Shown: in pieces, positions 19,316 through 28,360 of the stretch
How positions within the stretch are numbered: position 1 is the stretch's first letter
Layout of the letters: the number at the start of each line of letters is the position of its first letter
DNA from: Pseudomonas brassicacearum
GTDB taxonomy: Bacteria; Pseudomonadota; Gammaproteobacteria; Pseudomonadales; Pseudomonadaceae
Assembly (NCBI RefSeq): GCF_003732265.1
Contig: NZ_MOBK01000002.1
Coordinates: forward strand, 124,001 to 188,000
Length of the DNA stretch: 64,000 bases
Reading direction: 5' to 3'
The notes under the pieces: generated by a model
Seen by the model: the letters and a program-made list of their open reading frames with translations, nothing else
Database searches by the model: none
What the model was told of the DNA's origin: nothing
Position numbers and translations under genes: made by a program

Positions 19316-20680
19316 ATGAACACACAACTCAAACCCACGCTGGGCACGTTGCACCTGTGGGGCATTGCCGTCGGGCTGGTGATTTCCGGTGAGTATTTTG
19401 GCTGGAGCTACGGCTGGGGCGTCGCGGGTACACTGGGCTTTCTGGTGACCTCGTTCATGGTCGCGACGATGTACACCTGCTTCATTTTCAGCTTCACCGA
19501 GCTGACCACGGCGATTCCCCATGCCGGCGGCCCCTTTGCCTACAGTCGCCGCGCCTTTGGCGAAAAAGGCGGATTGATCGCCGGACTGGCGACGCTGATC
19601 GAGTTCGTCTTCGCGCCACCCGCGATTGCCCTGGCGATCGGTGCTTACCTGAACGTGCAGTTTCCGGCCCTCGACCCGAAACACGCGGCGGTCGGTGCGT
19701 ACATCGTGTTCATGGGTCTGAACATCCTTGGGGTGAAACTCGCGGCCACATTCGAGCTGGTAGTCTGCGTACTCGCCGTGGCCGAACTGCTGGTGTTCAT
19801 GGGCGTGGTCGCGCCGGCCTTCAGCTTCAGCAATTTCGCGTTGAATGGCTGGGCCGGCAGCGATGTGTTCGGTGCCCCGGCGATTGCCGGGATGTTTGCG
19901 GCGATTCCATTTGCGATCTGGTTCTTCCTCGCCATCGAAGGCGCCGCCATGGCCGCCGAAGAAGCCAAGGACCCGAAACGCACGATTCCCAAGGCTTATA
20001 TCAGCGGCATCCTGACCCTGGTGTTGCTCGCCATGGGCGTGATGTTCTTCGCCGGCGGCGTCGGCGACTGGCGCACCCTGTCGAACATCAACGATCCACT
20101 GCCGCAAGCGATGAAAACCGTGGTTGGTGAGAGCTCCGGCTGGTTGCACATGCTGGTGTGGATCGGTCTGTTCGGGTTGGTGGCGAGTTTCCACGGGATC
20201 ATTCTCGGCTACTCGCGGCAGTTCTTTGCCCTGGCCCGGGCCGGTTACCTGCCAACCTCCCTGGCCAAGCTGTCGCGCTTCCAGACGCCGCACCGGGCCA
20301 TCATCGCTGGCGGCGTGATCGGCATCGCGGCGATTTACAGCGACGGCCTGATCAACCTCGGCGGCATGACGCTGACCGCAGCGATGATCACCATGGCCGT
20401 ATTCGGTGCGATCGTGATGTACATCATGAGCATGCTCAGCCTGTTCAAACTGCGCAAAACCGAACCTAACCTGGAGCGTACCTTCCGTGCGCCGTGCTAT
20501 CCGCTGGTGCCGATGATCGCGCTGGTACTGGCGGTGGTCTGCCTGGTGGCGATGGCCTGGTTCAACACCTTGATCGGGCTGATCTTCCTCGGCTTCATGG
20601 CGGCGGGTTTCGTGTACTTCCTGCTGACCGCGCAATTGCGCGCAGATGCACCGGCGGATGCAATGTTGACCGGGCTGTAA
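19316..20680 (+). CDS. eat: Ethanolamine permease
   Basis: The 454-residue transporter belongs to the APC superfamily with about 12 membrane helices. Features of the ethanolamine permease branch are the N-terminal GIAVGLVISGEYFGWSYGW, the PHAGGPFAYSRRAFG motif in the third-helix region, FFLAIEGAAMAAEE and the loop LFKLRKTEPNLERTFRAP. It should import ethanolamine by symport for use as a carbon and nitrogen source. The usual partner genes eutB and eutC are not in the window. The start at 19316 follows CAGGGAG at good distance. A REP pair and the kdp control region lie upstream. Confidence 0.88.
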   Translation: MNTQLKPTLGTLHLWGIAVGLVISGEYFGWSYGWGVAGTLGFLVTSFMVATMYTCFIFSFTELTTAIPHAGGPFAYSRRAFGEKGGLIAGLATLIEFVFAPPAIALAIGAYLNVQFPALDPKHAAVGAYIVFMGLNILGVKLAATFELVVCVLAVAELLVFMGVVAPAFSFSNFALNGWAGSDVFGAPAIAGMFAAIPFAIWFFLAIEGAAMAAEEAKDPKRTIPKAYISGILTLVLLAMGVMFFAGGVGDWRTLSNINDPLPQAMKTVVGESSGWLHMLVWIGLFGLVASFHGIILGYSRQFFALARAGYLPTSLAKLSRFQTPHRAIIAGGVIGIAAIYSDGLINLGGMTLTAAMITMAVFGAIVMYIMSMLSLFKLRKTEPNLERTFRAPCYPLVPMIALVLAVVCLVAMAWFNTLIGLIFLGFMAAGFVYFLLTAQLRADAPADAMLTGL

Positions 20681-20804
20681 ACGGTTCAGGTGCGGTTGGC
20701 TTATCAGGCATAGAATGGAACCACTGCGAAAATCCATCGCTCAAAGTGGTATGCACGATCGATTGGCGACCTCCGCCAATCGGCCTGCCCTCAAGGAGAG
20801 CCCT

Positions 20805-20972
20805 ATGCCCTGGTATGCCTGGTTGATTCTGGTCGTTGCAATCGGCTCGATCGTTGGTGGCTTGATGATGTTGCGAGACACCGCCACCAAGGTCGACCTG
20901 ACCGAAGAGCAACGTAAACGCGTCGCTGAACGCAATGCGGAAATGGATGCCAAGGAAGCACAGGACCGCTAA
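20805..20972 (+). CDS. DUF2897 family small membrane protein
   Basis: The 55-residue peptide starts behind AAGGAGAG and consists of one membrane helix (YAWLILVVAIGSIVGGLMML) followed by a charged helical tail (TKVDLTEEQRKRVAERNAEM). This matches the pseudomonad DUF2897 family, whose function is unknown. A bidirectional terminator follows directly. Confidence 0.85.
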   Translation: MPWYAWLILVVAIGSIVGGLMMLRDTATKVDLTEEQRKRVAERNAEMDAKEAQDR

Positions 20973-20976
20973 CCCG

Positions 20977-21013
20977 AAAAAACCCTGTCATTCTCTGTGA
21001 ATGACAGGGTTTT
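20977..21013. terminator. Bidirectional rho-independent terminator
   Basis: An 11-bp perfect stem (20983-20993 with 20999-21009, ccctgtcattc) with a 5-base loop is flanked by A6 on one side and T4 on the other. It serves the DUF2897 gene on the plus strand and the DUF1989 gene on the minus strand. Confidence 0.92.
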
Positions 21014-21019
21014 GCGTAT

Positions 21020-21871
21020 TTACTTTTCCCAATCGGCCTTGGCAATGTGCAAGCCATGCAGCCCTTTGTAGGCCGCACGCTCCGGCTGGCTCCAGCCTGC
21101 CAGCAAAGACTCTTCCAACCGATAAATCTCCACGCCCAGCGGCCGACATACCGTCAGCGGATCCTGCGCATCCGGCCCCCACATGGCCAGCGACAGATCA
21201 CCACCTGGACAGGTCGAGAGCGCGCACAGCAAATCGATTTCGGCAAAGAACTCCAGGTAATCGCCCTTCTGCGCCGGACAGGCTTTCATGAAGTACAAGT
21301 CGTCATGGTTGAGGCCGGTGCACTGGAAAATGTTCAGCACGTCATGCACGTCGAACTCGGTCAGGCCATGGGACAACACGGCACGGGTCAGGTTGGAGTG
21401 GCAGTGATGATGAAAGTCCTCGCCAGTGAGCATTTTGTTCACATAAGGATCGCAGCGGGTGCCGAGTAAATCGTGCAAGCGTCCACCATGTTCGTCGATG
21501 CCATAACTCGCCAGGCTGTCGTCGGTAATGGTCACCAGCGGCCGCAAAAAAGGCAGGTTCGACCAGAGCCGGTCGTGGGTGCTGACGTGGGCGCCCTGCA
21601 GCTGACGGGTGCGTGCCGCCCACAAGCGTTCCCGTGGGTCGTGGGCATTCCAGACGTTGAAATCTCCCACTTGCGGCCCGACCGGTGTGGTAACGCGAAA
21701 CACATGGCCTGCCGGCACGTTCCAGGCGCGGCCGGTGCGGATCGGAACTTCGAACTGCTCGATCAGCGTACGCCCTTCCTTCGCATCACGAATCCGTTCG
21801 TAGAAGGCTGTATCCACCTGCAACGCCGAGCCTTTGCTGACTTGATAGGCCGCCGGATAGTCTTTGTACAT
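21020..21871 (-). CDS. DUF1989 (urea carboxylase-associated) family protein
   Basis: The 283-residue protein carries the DUF1989 pattern: FEVPIRTGRAWNVPAGHVFRV near residue 45, then LGTRCDPY, HCHSNLTRAV, HDVLNIFQCTGLNHDDLYF and ALSTCPGGDLS. Relatives lie beside urea carboxylase or allophanate hydrolase and are thought to act in urea or guanidine nitrogen metabolism; conserved Cys and His suggest a metal site. No urea carboxylase gene is visible here. The gene follows a GntR regulator by 15 bases on the same strand, so the two are probably co-transcribed. It converges with the ethanolamine permease cluster, which hints at a role in amine nitrogen use, but this is inference. Confidence 0.8.
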   Translation of the reverse strand: MYKDYPAAYQVSKGSALQVDTAFYERIRDAKEGRTLIEQFEVPIRTGRAWNVPAGHVFRVTTPVGPQVGDFNVWNAHDPRERLWAARTRQLQGAHVSTHDRLWSNLPFLRPLVTITDDSLASYGIDEHGGRLHDLLGTRCDPYVNKMLTGEDFHHHCHSNLTRAVLSHGLTEFDVHDVLNIFQCTGLNHDDLYFMKACPAQKGDYLEFFAEIDLLCALSTCPGGDLSLAMWGPDAQDPLTVCRPLGVEIYRLEESLLAGWSQPERAAYKGLHGLHIAKADWEK

Positions 21872-21886
21872 GGCACGAATCCTCGA

Positions 21887-22540
21887 TCAGTGATGGGAAG
21901 AAGGGGTACATATCTGCAACAGAAGGTGTTCCGAATCATCCAGGTAAAGGCTCATGGCATCCGCTGCTGCGCGAGTGTCCCCCTCGGCCAGCAAGGCATG
22001 GATCTGCCGGTCACGCGCCAGCCATGGCGCCTGAAAACGTGATTCATCGGGAGCGGTGGAGAACACCAGGCGCAATTGCGCGACAACGTTGGTGAAGAAC
22101 TCATCAAACAACGGACTGCGCAACAACCCGACTATGTGTTGATGAAAGGCCAGGCTGTGAGTGCCGACGGCACGCCAATCCTCGCGTTCCCTGGCCAGCT
22201 CGGTGGCTTCCAGGGCCTGGAGCATCCGTTCGGACTGATCGTCGCGCAGCGGTTGGCTGGCGTTGATGGCTTGCAGTTCCAGGGTGCGCCGGACCGTGAA
22301 CAGGTCCCGCACGTCCACGACGCCTAGCCTGCGCACGCTCACACCTTTGTTGCGGATATACACGGTCAACCCTTCCTGACCCAAGCGGTGCAAGGCCTCG
22401 CGGATCGTATTGCGAGAAGCGTTATAGGCAGACACCAGATCGTTTTCCACCAACGCCATACCGGGCACCAATCGACCGCCGATGATGTCGGCACGCAATT
22501 CCAGTGTGATGTGGTCAGCCAGGGACTGTCCGTTGCTCAT
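21887..22540 (-). CDS. GntR family regulator, FCD type
   Basis: The 217-residue protein has an N-terminal winged helix (LADHITLELRADIIGGRLVPG, then SRNTIREALHRLGQEG) and a helical FCD ligand-binding domain with the metal ligands of the type (Asp/His in FTVRRTLELQA, HSLAFHQHIVGLL and RDRQIHALLAEGD). FCD regulators usually repress a neighbouring catabolic gene until an organic acid binds. The ATG ending at 22540 has AAGGCGA upstream; a TTG at 22567 would add nine residues. It is the first gene of a likely operon with the DUF1989 gene and is divergent from a TetR gene across 175 bases. Confidence 0.88.
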   Translation of the reverse strand: MSNGQSLADHITLELRADIIGGRLVPGMALVENDLVSAYNASRNTIREALHRLGQEGLTVYIRNKGVSVRRLGVVDVRDLFTVRRTLELQAINASQPLRDDQSERMLQALEATELAREREDWRAVGTHSLAFHQHIVGLLRSPLFDEFFTNVVAQLRLVFSTAPDESRFQAPWLARDRQIHALLAEGDTRAAADAMSLYLDDSEHLLLQICTPSSHH

Positions 22541-22715
22541 GCGCTTCGCCTTATGATTGTTCAACAATCTCTGGCTAATGAGTAATCACTATCCATGCCA
22601 GTTCACGCAGTGTTCAGGACGGAGTTGGACGCATCTGCATGCTGTTTAGAAGTAGAAGTACAGTCACCATCCCATTTTCATTGGTTAAGATGGCGCATTG
22701 TTGCGGAGATTTCAG

Positions 22716-23273
22716 ATGCGTTACTCGCAGGACCATAAAGCACAGACCCACCAGCGCATTATCAAGGAAGCGTCAGCGCGATTCCGCCGCGACGGTATTG
22801 GTGCGACTGGCCTGCAACCGCTGATGAAAGCGCTGGGGTTGACCCACGGCGGCTTTTACTCACACTTCTCGTCCAAAGACGAACTGGTCGAAAAGGCGTT
22901 GCAAGCGGCTGGTGATCAGTGCGACGTCGTCTGCGCCGAGCTATTCGCCCAGGAGCGCCCGCTGGAGACGTTCATCGACACCTACTTGTCTGAATGGCAC
23001 CAGACTTCGCCGCATGAAGGATGCCCGTTGCCGACCATGTCCTCGGAACTCGGCTTGCGCGGGCAGCCAAGTCCGACCTCGGACGTGGTGCTGAACGCAC
23101 GCCTCCAACAAATAGAGAGCACCCTTGAAGGCGAAGATGCCGCTGACCAAAGTGTCTTCATCATGTCCGCCCTGGTCGGCGCATTATTGCTATCGCGCAG
23201 TGTCGAGAGTCCGGAACTGGCTCAGCGGATTCTCGACGTAACCCGCGCGTTTCTTAAACAGCCTCAGGATTAA
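22716..23273 (+). CDS. TetR/AcrR family transcriptional regulator
   Basis: The 185-residue protein has the TetR helix-turn-helix at residues about 10-55 (IIKEASARFRRDGIGATGLQPLMKALGLTHGGFYSHFSSKDELV) and a divergent helical ligand domain. The PTMSSELG segment in that domain is shared with regulators close to NemR and YcdC types. It starts behind GGAGAT. Its stop overlaps the stop of the convergent ketoacyl synthase gene by four bases. Control of that synthase/SDR pair is plausible from position, but no operator is evident. Confidence 0.88.
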   Translation: MRYSQDHKAQTHQRIIKEASARFRRDGIGATGLQPLMKALGLTHGGFYSHFSSKDELVEKALQAAGDQCDVVCAELFAQERPLETFIDTYLSEWHQTSPHEGCPLPTMSSELGLRGQPSPTSDVVLNARLQQIESTLEGEDAADQSVFIMSALVGALLLSRSVESPELAQRILDVTRAFLKQPQD

Positions 23274-24544
23274 CCCTGCCAGCGCTTGAACAACACGCTG
23301 GCATTGACCCCGCCAAACCCGAAGCCGTTGGACAACGCGTACTCGATAGCCATTGGCCGTGCCTGACCGTGGACGATGTCCACCCCTTGCGCCGCCGGGT
23401 CCGGGTTATCGAAATTCAAGGTGGCCGGCACGATCTGATCGCGAATCGCCAACAGCGTGAAGATCGCCTCAATCCCGCCAGCGGCACCGAGCAAATGCCC
23501 GGTCGCCGATTTGGTCGACGTCACTGCCACCTTGTTGTCTGAACCGAACAACGACTTGATCGCCGCCAACTCGCCGAGGTCGCCCACGGGCGTCGACGTA
23601 GCGTGCGCATTGAGATGTTGCACCTGGGCCGCCGAAACACCGGCCTGCGCCAATGCCAGCGACATCGCCCGGCGCGCACCATTGCCATCTTCAGGGCCCG
23701 CCGTCAGATGGTAGGCATCGGCGCTGGTGCCGTAGCCGACCAACTCGGCTAACGGTTGCGCCCCGCGCGCCAAGGCATGCTCCAGGGATTCAATCACCAG
23801 CAGGCCCGCGCCCTCGCCCATCACAAAGCCGTCGCGATCACTGTCGAACGGCCGGGATGCACGCTCCGGGGTTTCGTTGAAACCGCTGGACAAGGCACGC
23901 GCCGCCGCAAACCCGGCAAGGCTGACCCGATCGATCGCCGCCTCCGCACCGCCGCACACGGCAATGTCCGCTTCGCCGCAACGAATCAGCCGCGCCGCAT
24001 CACCAATCGCTTGAACCCCCGCCGCACACGCCGTCACGGGTGCGCCCAACGGGCCTTTGAACCCGTACTGGATCGACACATGACCCGCAGCGAGGTTGAC
24101 CAGGAACGAAGGAATGGTGAAAGGCGACAGTCGCCGCGGACCACGGCTGTCGGTGGTGCGCACTGCATCGGCAATGGCGCCGAATCCGCCGACTCCAGAA
24201 CCGATGATGGTTGCGGTACGTTCCTGGGCTTGCGGGTCGAGCGCCTGCCAACCCGCCTGCTCCAACGCCTGCCGCGCAGCTTCCATGGCAAACAGAATGA
24301 AGCGGTCCATCTTCTTCTGCTCTTTGGGTGGGGTCGCCCGATCCGGGTCAAAACCCGCCTCGGCATCCTCCTCGACAGTCGGCACCACGCCGCCCACTTT
24401 CGCGGGTAAATCGGCGACCACCTCGTCCGGCAAATTCCGCAATCCGGAACGCCCGGCCAGCAGACGCTCCCAGACAGCTTCTACACCGCTACCCAATGGA
24501 GACACCAGGCCCATGCCGGTGACAACTACTCGACGATCACTCAT
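23270..24544 (-). CDS. Beta-ketoacyl-ACP synthase II (FabF-like paralogue)
   Basis: The 424-residue protein is a complete condensing enzyme. The nucleophilic Cys is in VTACAAGVQAIGDAARLI and the catalytic His residues are in HLNAHATSTPVGDLGE and KSATGHLLGAAGGIEA. The glycine-rich C-terminus NGFGFGGVNASVLFKRW is typical of FabF. It should extend acyl-ACP with malonyl-ACP. The housekeeping fabF normally lies next to acpP and fabG, so this is a second copy, here 32 bases downstream of an SDR gene. I infer a small accessory acyl or polyketide-like synthesis or fatty-acid remodelling unit. Confidence 0.88.
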   Translation of the reverse strand: MSDRRVVVTGMGLVSPLGSGVEAVWERLLAGRSGLRNLPDEVVADLPAKVGGVVPTVEEDAEAGFDPDRATPPKEQKKMDRFILFAMEAARQALEQAGWQALDPQAQERTATIIGSGVGGFGAIADAVRTTDSRGPRRLSPFTIPSFLVNLAAGHVSIQYGFKGPLGAPVTACAAGVQAIGDAARLIRCGEADIAVCGGAEAAIDRVSLAGFAAARALSSGFNETPERASRPFDSDRDGFVMGEGAGLLVIESLEHALARGAQPLAELVGYGTSADAYHLTAGPEDGNGARRAMSLALAQAGVSAAQVQHLNAHATSTPVGDLGELAAIKSLFGSDNKVAVTSTKSATGHLLGAAGGIEAIFTLLAIRDQIVPATLNFDNPDPAAQGVDIVHGQARPMAIEYALSNGFGFGGVNASVLFKRWQG

Positions 24545-24576
24545 GCCGTAATTACCTCAATACGATTGAAGGTGTT

Positions 24577-25371
24577 TCATTTGTAACGTGCGGCGGCGGT
24601 ACTTTTGGAAAGATTCGGCGCCATGACCAGGCGGGCCTTTACAAAGTCGTCCCACTCGGCGGCGTTTGGCAACGATGGAATGGTGACCAGCTCACCTTGG
24701 TCGAGGCCGGATAACGCCGCATCAACCATTTCACCTGCTTCCATGACCATCTCCGCCGGAATCTGGCTGGCGTCAATGCCGGAGCGCTCCCAGATTTCGG
24801 TGCGCGTGACGCCCGGCAACACGGCCTGGACCTTGACCCCGGTGCCATCCAGTTCGGCATTCAAGGATTGGGTCAGGCTTAACACATAAGCTTTACTGGC
24901 GCTGTAGGTCGCATTGAAGCGCTCCGGAAACAAGGCCACCACCGACGCAATATTGATGATCGAACCCCGTCCCGCCTTGGCAAAACTGGCGGCAGCCGCC
25001 GATGCCAGGCGTGTGACCGTGGTGACGTTCAATTGAATCAGCTTTTCCAACTGTTCCATGTCGGCATTCGCCAGCAGACCATCCGACGCGACACCAGCGT
25101 TGTTCAACAACAGGCTGATACTCGAATCGCTGCGAAGTCGTTGTTCGATCTTCAGCACATCATCCTTTTGTGTCAGGTCTGCCTTGAGCACTTCTACCTG
25201 AACACCGTGCTCGGTGCGCAACTTGCTCGCTGCCGTCTCTAGCCGTTGCTCGTCACGAGCGACCAGCAGTAAATCAAAACCACGCGCTGCCAACCGCTCA
25301 GCGTAAATCGCACCGATACCGGAAGATGCGCCGGTGACAAGGGCCGTACCTTGGGACTGGGTGGAAGTCAT
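24577..25371 (-). CDS. SDR family NAD(P)-dependent oxidoreductase
   Basis: The 264-residue protein is a classical short-chain dehydrogenase: cofactor loop TGASSGIGAIYAERLAARG at about residues 13-31, LLNNAGVAS, and the active-site pair Ser in NIASVVAL with YSASK. The Arg residue after the second strand (LLVARDEQRLE) favours NADPH. It is upstream of the FabF-like gene in the same direction and may supply the ketoreduction step for it. The substrate is unknown. The frame opens at 25371 with no good alternative start. Confidence 0.85.
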   Translation of the reverse strand: MTSTQSQGTALVTGASSGIGAIYAERLAARGFDLLLVARDEQRLETAASKLRTEHGVQVEVLKADLTQKDDVLKIEQRLRSDSSISLLLNNAGVASDGLLANADMEQLEKLIQLNVTTVTRLASAAAASFAKAGRGSIINIASVVALFPERFNATYSASKAYVLSLTQSLNAELDGTGVKVQAVLPGVTRTEIWERSGIDASQIPAEMVMEAGEMVDAALSGLDQGELVTIPSLPNAAEWDDFVKARLVMAPNLSKSTAAARYK

Positions 25372-25529
25372 GACTGTGCTCCAGGGAAATACTTGAGGAA
25401 AGTGAGCGTCTGAACATCAGCACGCTTCAGCGGCACGCGAATGAATTATAGGCATAATATTAGAAGCATATGATAGCCATAATTTTTTATCAGCCGATGA
25501 AAGGCGTCTCACCACCCTATTGCCAGAAT

Positions 25530-25560
25530 GCAAAAAGGCCGGTCAATGACCGGCCCCTGG
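25530..25560 (-). terminator. Terminator of the ComEA-like gene
   Basis: An 8-bp GC-rich stem (ggccggtc with gaccggcc, about 25537-25555) with a 3-base loop is followed on the minus strand by T5. It lies 15 bases past the stop of the helix-hairpin-helix protein. Confidence 0.85.
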
Positions 25561-25575
25561 CGTTGAGTTACAAGC

Positions 25576-25911
25576 TTAGTTCACCTGAAGCTTTTCGCGG
25601 TTCTTGTCCAGAATCGCTTTGCCTATCCCTTTTACTTCCAGCAGTTCGTCGACGGACGAAAATGGCCCATTACTCTCACGATAAGCAACAATCGCCTTGG
25701 CTTTGGCCTCACCGATACCGGACAGCTCGCGCTGCAATGTCGGTGCATCAGCTTGATTGAGATCGACTTTGCCAGACTGCGTCTTAGGGGAAATGTCCAG
25801 CACCGAAGGTGCGTTGGCAGGCTCGGGTTTCACAGCTGGCGCGGCGATAGCGGCAATAGAGGCGCTGGTGAGCAGGGCAAAAACCAAAGAGTAGAAATAG
25901 CCAGTACGCAT
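25576..25911 (-). CDS. ComEA-like helix-hairpin-helix DNA-binding protein
   Basis: The 111-residue protein has a signal peptide (MRTGYFYSLVFALLTSASIA, cut near AAPA), a short Pro-rich linker and a double helix-hairpin-helix domain (VDLNQADAPTLQRELSGIGE, then VDELLEVKGIGKAILDKNRE). Such proteins bind DNA in the periplasm without sequence preference; ComEA is part of DNA uptake in competent bacteria. The start at 25911 has GGAGC upstream. A gene of this kind sits directly after wbpM in P. aeruginosa too, so this marks the end of the conserved O-antigen locus. Confidence 0.88.
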   Translation of the reverse strand: MRTGYFYSLVFALLTSASIAAIAAPAVKPEPANAPSVLDISPKTQSGKVDLNQADAPTLQRELSGIGEAKAKAIVAYRESNGPFSSVDELLEVKGIGKAILDKNREKLQVN

Positions 25912-26023
25912 AAATGAAGCTCCATAACATCGTTTGAGAAAGCAGCTTTTCCGAAGCTGCCTTCCAAACTTAGGCGATGGGATGGAACTGTCAAAAGTGT
26001 GTCGGTTACAGGATGTGAAACAA

Positions 26024-28018
26024 TCAGGGCTCGAGGCGGCGTTGTTGGTAGATCCAGTCGACGATCTCCCCGTCAGGCGTATACCCACTGACGGTTTCGC
26101 GCAGGAGCTGGCGAACGCGAGCGTAGTCGTCCTGATCAACGGCCACCAATAACTCCGTCAAACGCCCCTTGAGGATGTCCCAGGGTAAATGGTCCTCATT
26201 GGCACTCATGATCATCGGATGCTGGGTGGCCGCGACGTTGTCACCAATCAACAGCTCCTCATAGAGTTTCTCGCCCGGACGCAGGCCGGTAAATTCGATA
26301 GAGATGTCTCCTTGTGGATTCTTCTCCGAACGAATGCTCAACCCCGACAGGTGAATCATTTTCTCAGCCAGTTCGACAATCTTCACCGGCTCGCCCATGT
26401 CCAGGACGAACACATCGCCACCCTGCCCCATAGAGCCGGCCTGGATCACCAATTGCGCGGCCTCGGGAATGGTCATGAAATAACGAGTTATCTTCGGGTG
26501 GGTGACCGTCAACGGGCCACCGGTCTTGATCTGGCGGTGGAACAGCGGGATGACTGAACCCGACGAGCCCAGCACGTTACCGAAACGAACCATGGTGAAA
26601 CGGGTTTTGTTAACGCGTGACACATTAGCCTTGTCGCCGAACAAGACGGGAGCAATTTCGCGGCTCAGGGCTTGAAGGGTCAACTCGGCGAGACGTTTGG
26701 TGCTGCCCATCACATTGGTGGGGCGAACTGCTTTATCAGTGGAGATCAGCACGAAGTTGGAAACACCCGACTGCAATGCCGCCTGGGCTGTATTGAGCGT
26801 CCCGATCACATTGTTCAACACGCCTTCGGCAATGTTGTGCTCCACCATCGGCACATGCTTGTAAGCGGCAGCGTGATAGACGGTGTCCACGCGCCAGGTC
26901 TTCATGACATCGAGCAGTTTGTGCTGATGACGGATGGAACCAAGGATCGGCAGCAACTTGATCGAAACCGACTCACGAATGCCACGCTGTTCCAGTTCCG
27001 AGAGAATGCTGTAAAGGTTGAACTCGCTGTGTTCGAACAGTAGAAGTGTGGTCGGTCTTAACGAGAAGATCTGCCGGCAAAGCTCTGAACCAATCGAACC
27101 ACCGGCCCCGGTGACCATGACCGTCTTGCCTTTGATACAACGTTCAAGCAAATCGGGTTGCGCCGGCACGGCGTCGCGTCCCAGCAGGTCCGCGATGTCG
27201 ACTTCCTGAATGTCCTCGACCTTCACTCGACCGCTGGCCAGATCGGTGAAGTTAGGCACGCTGCGCACATGCAGCGGGTAACCTTCCAGCAAATTGAGAA
27301 TTTCCCGGCGCCTGGCTCGTGTCGAAGATGGCAGCGCCAGCAGAATTTCCTGCGCACCGGTCACGTCGATCATCTGCTGGATATGTTTGGGCTTGTAGAC
27401 CTGCAGCCCGGAAATAGAGCGGTCGGCAATGCTGGAATCGTCATCGATAAACGCGACCGGGCGCATGACCCGGCCCATCCGCATGGCTGCCACCAACTGA
27501 TTGCCCGCCACACCTGCACCGTAGATCGCCACTTTGGTCAAACCATCATCGCGGCTGGTGAAGGGGACATGCTGCGCAGCGGTGAACCAGTCACCCATGA
27601 AGTACTGACGCATGCAAAGGCGCAGGCCGCCAATGATCACCAGGCTGAGCCACCAGTAGTTGAAAATAATGGAGCGCGGGACGACAGCCTCGTGGTTGCT
27701 GTACCAGTAAACCACCAGCGCCAGGATCAACGATGAGAGGCTGACCGCCTTGATAATGGCAACCAGGGCATCGTTGCCAAAATAGCGCATGACCGCACGG
27801 TACATGCCGAATCGGATGAACAAAGGAATCGCAACAACCGGAGCGCAGACGAAAAGCCAGAAGTGGACTTTGAAAGGATTGATCATCTCATCAATCCCCA
27901 AACGCACGATAAACGCCATCCACAGCGCCATCCAAACGAGAACGACGTCTGTCAGCACCTGAATCAACCGCTTCTGTCGACGCGGAAGTGCCAGCAAAAA
28001 CATGCGCAGTTTATCCAT
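26024..28018 (-). CDS. wbpM: WbpM-type UDP-GlcNAc 4,6-dehydratase (membrane-bound)
   Basis: The 664-residue protein starts MDKLRMFLLALPRRQKRLIQ, matching the WbpM N-terminus, with four membrane helices in the first 120 residues. A CoA-binding-like/Rossmann region follows, then a C-terminal SDR domain (VTGAGGSIGSELCRQIF near residue 300). Its active site reads STDKAVRPTNVMGSTK, so the usual Tyr of YxxxK is Met, the known SMK arrangement of WbpM. It converts UDP-GlcNAc to UDP-4-keto-6-deoxy-GlcNAc for D-QuiNAc or D-FucNAc synthesis. The product would be reduced by the WbpV-like enzyme at the other end of the locus. It is the last gene of the O-antigen cluster and has its own 342-base leader. 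Confidence 0.92.
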   Translation of the reverse strand: MDKLRMFLLALPRRQKRLIQVLTDVVLVWMALWMAFIVRLGIDEMINPFKVHFWLFVCAPVVAIPLFIRFGMYRAVMRYFGNDALVAIIKAVSLSSLILALVVYWYSNHEAVVPRSIIFNYWWLSLVIIGGLRLCMRQYFMGDWFTAAQHVPFTSRDDGLTKVAIYGAGVAGNQLVAAMRMGRVMRPVAFIDDDSSIADRSISGLQVYKPKHIQQMIDVTGAQEILLALPSSTRARRREILNLLEGYPLHVRSVPNFTDLASGRVKVEDIQEVDIADLLGRDAVPAQPDLLERCIKGKTVMVTGAGGSIGSELCRQIFSLRPTTLLLFEHSEFNLYSILSELEQRGIRESVSIKLLPILGSIRHQHKLLDVMKTWRVDTVYHAAAYKHVPMVEHNIAEGVLNNVIGTLNTAQAALQSGVSNFVLISTDKAVRPTNVMGSTKRLAELTLQALSREIAPVLFGDKANVSRVNKTRFTMVRFGNVLGSSGSVIPLFHRQIKTGGPLTVTHPKITRYFMTIPEAAQLVIQAGSMGQGGDVFVLDMGEPVKIVELAEKMIHLSGLSIRSEKNPQGDISIEFTGLRPGEKLYEELLIGDNVAATQHPMIMSANEDHLPWDILKGRLTELLVAVDQDDYARVRQLLRETVSGYTPDGEIVDWIYQQRRLEP

Positions 28019-28360
28019 ATACCCCTGTTCCAATCTGCCTACTCCCTTGCTTGACCCGGTAAAACCCATTGTACGTAGGTAGGGTGTGCCATCACAGAAA
28101 AAAAACGACGAGAGGGGGTGTCAGTGATAGTGTATCGGGCTCCGTTGTGGCGGACGGTCGATAACCATTTTGAGTTTTGACGACTCAGACAACCATCCCG
28201 CTACCTGTTCAAGGTAGCTCACGCGCAACGCACACGACAGGAACGCGCTGCTTTGAAAGCGTAGGTCGGTGAGGTTTCAACTCGCTGACTTCAGGAAGAA
28301 AATGTTCTTCTGGTTGATGCGGGGGGAGTCGCAAATGGCTGGAAGGCTGCTCCTGTGCAT
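28019..28360. other. Non-coding leader between the last glycosyltransferase and wbpM
   Basis: No gene is supported in these 342 bases. On the minus strand a possible -10 box TACAAT lies at 28068-28073, about 50 bases before the wbpM start, but its -35 is poor. A 7-bp hairpin (gctacct/aggtagc, 28200-28218) and an A8 run at about 28099-28106 are also present. The gap suggests that wbpM has its own promoter rather than depending on read-through. Confidence 0.5.
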
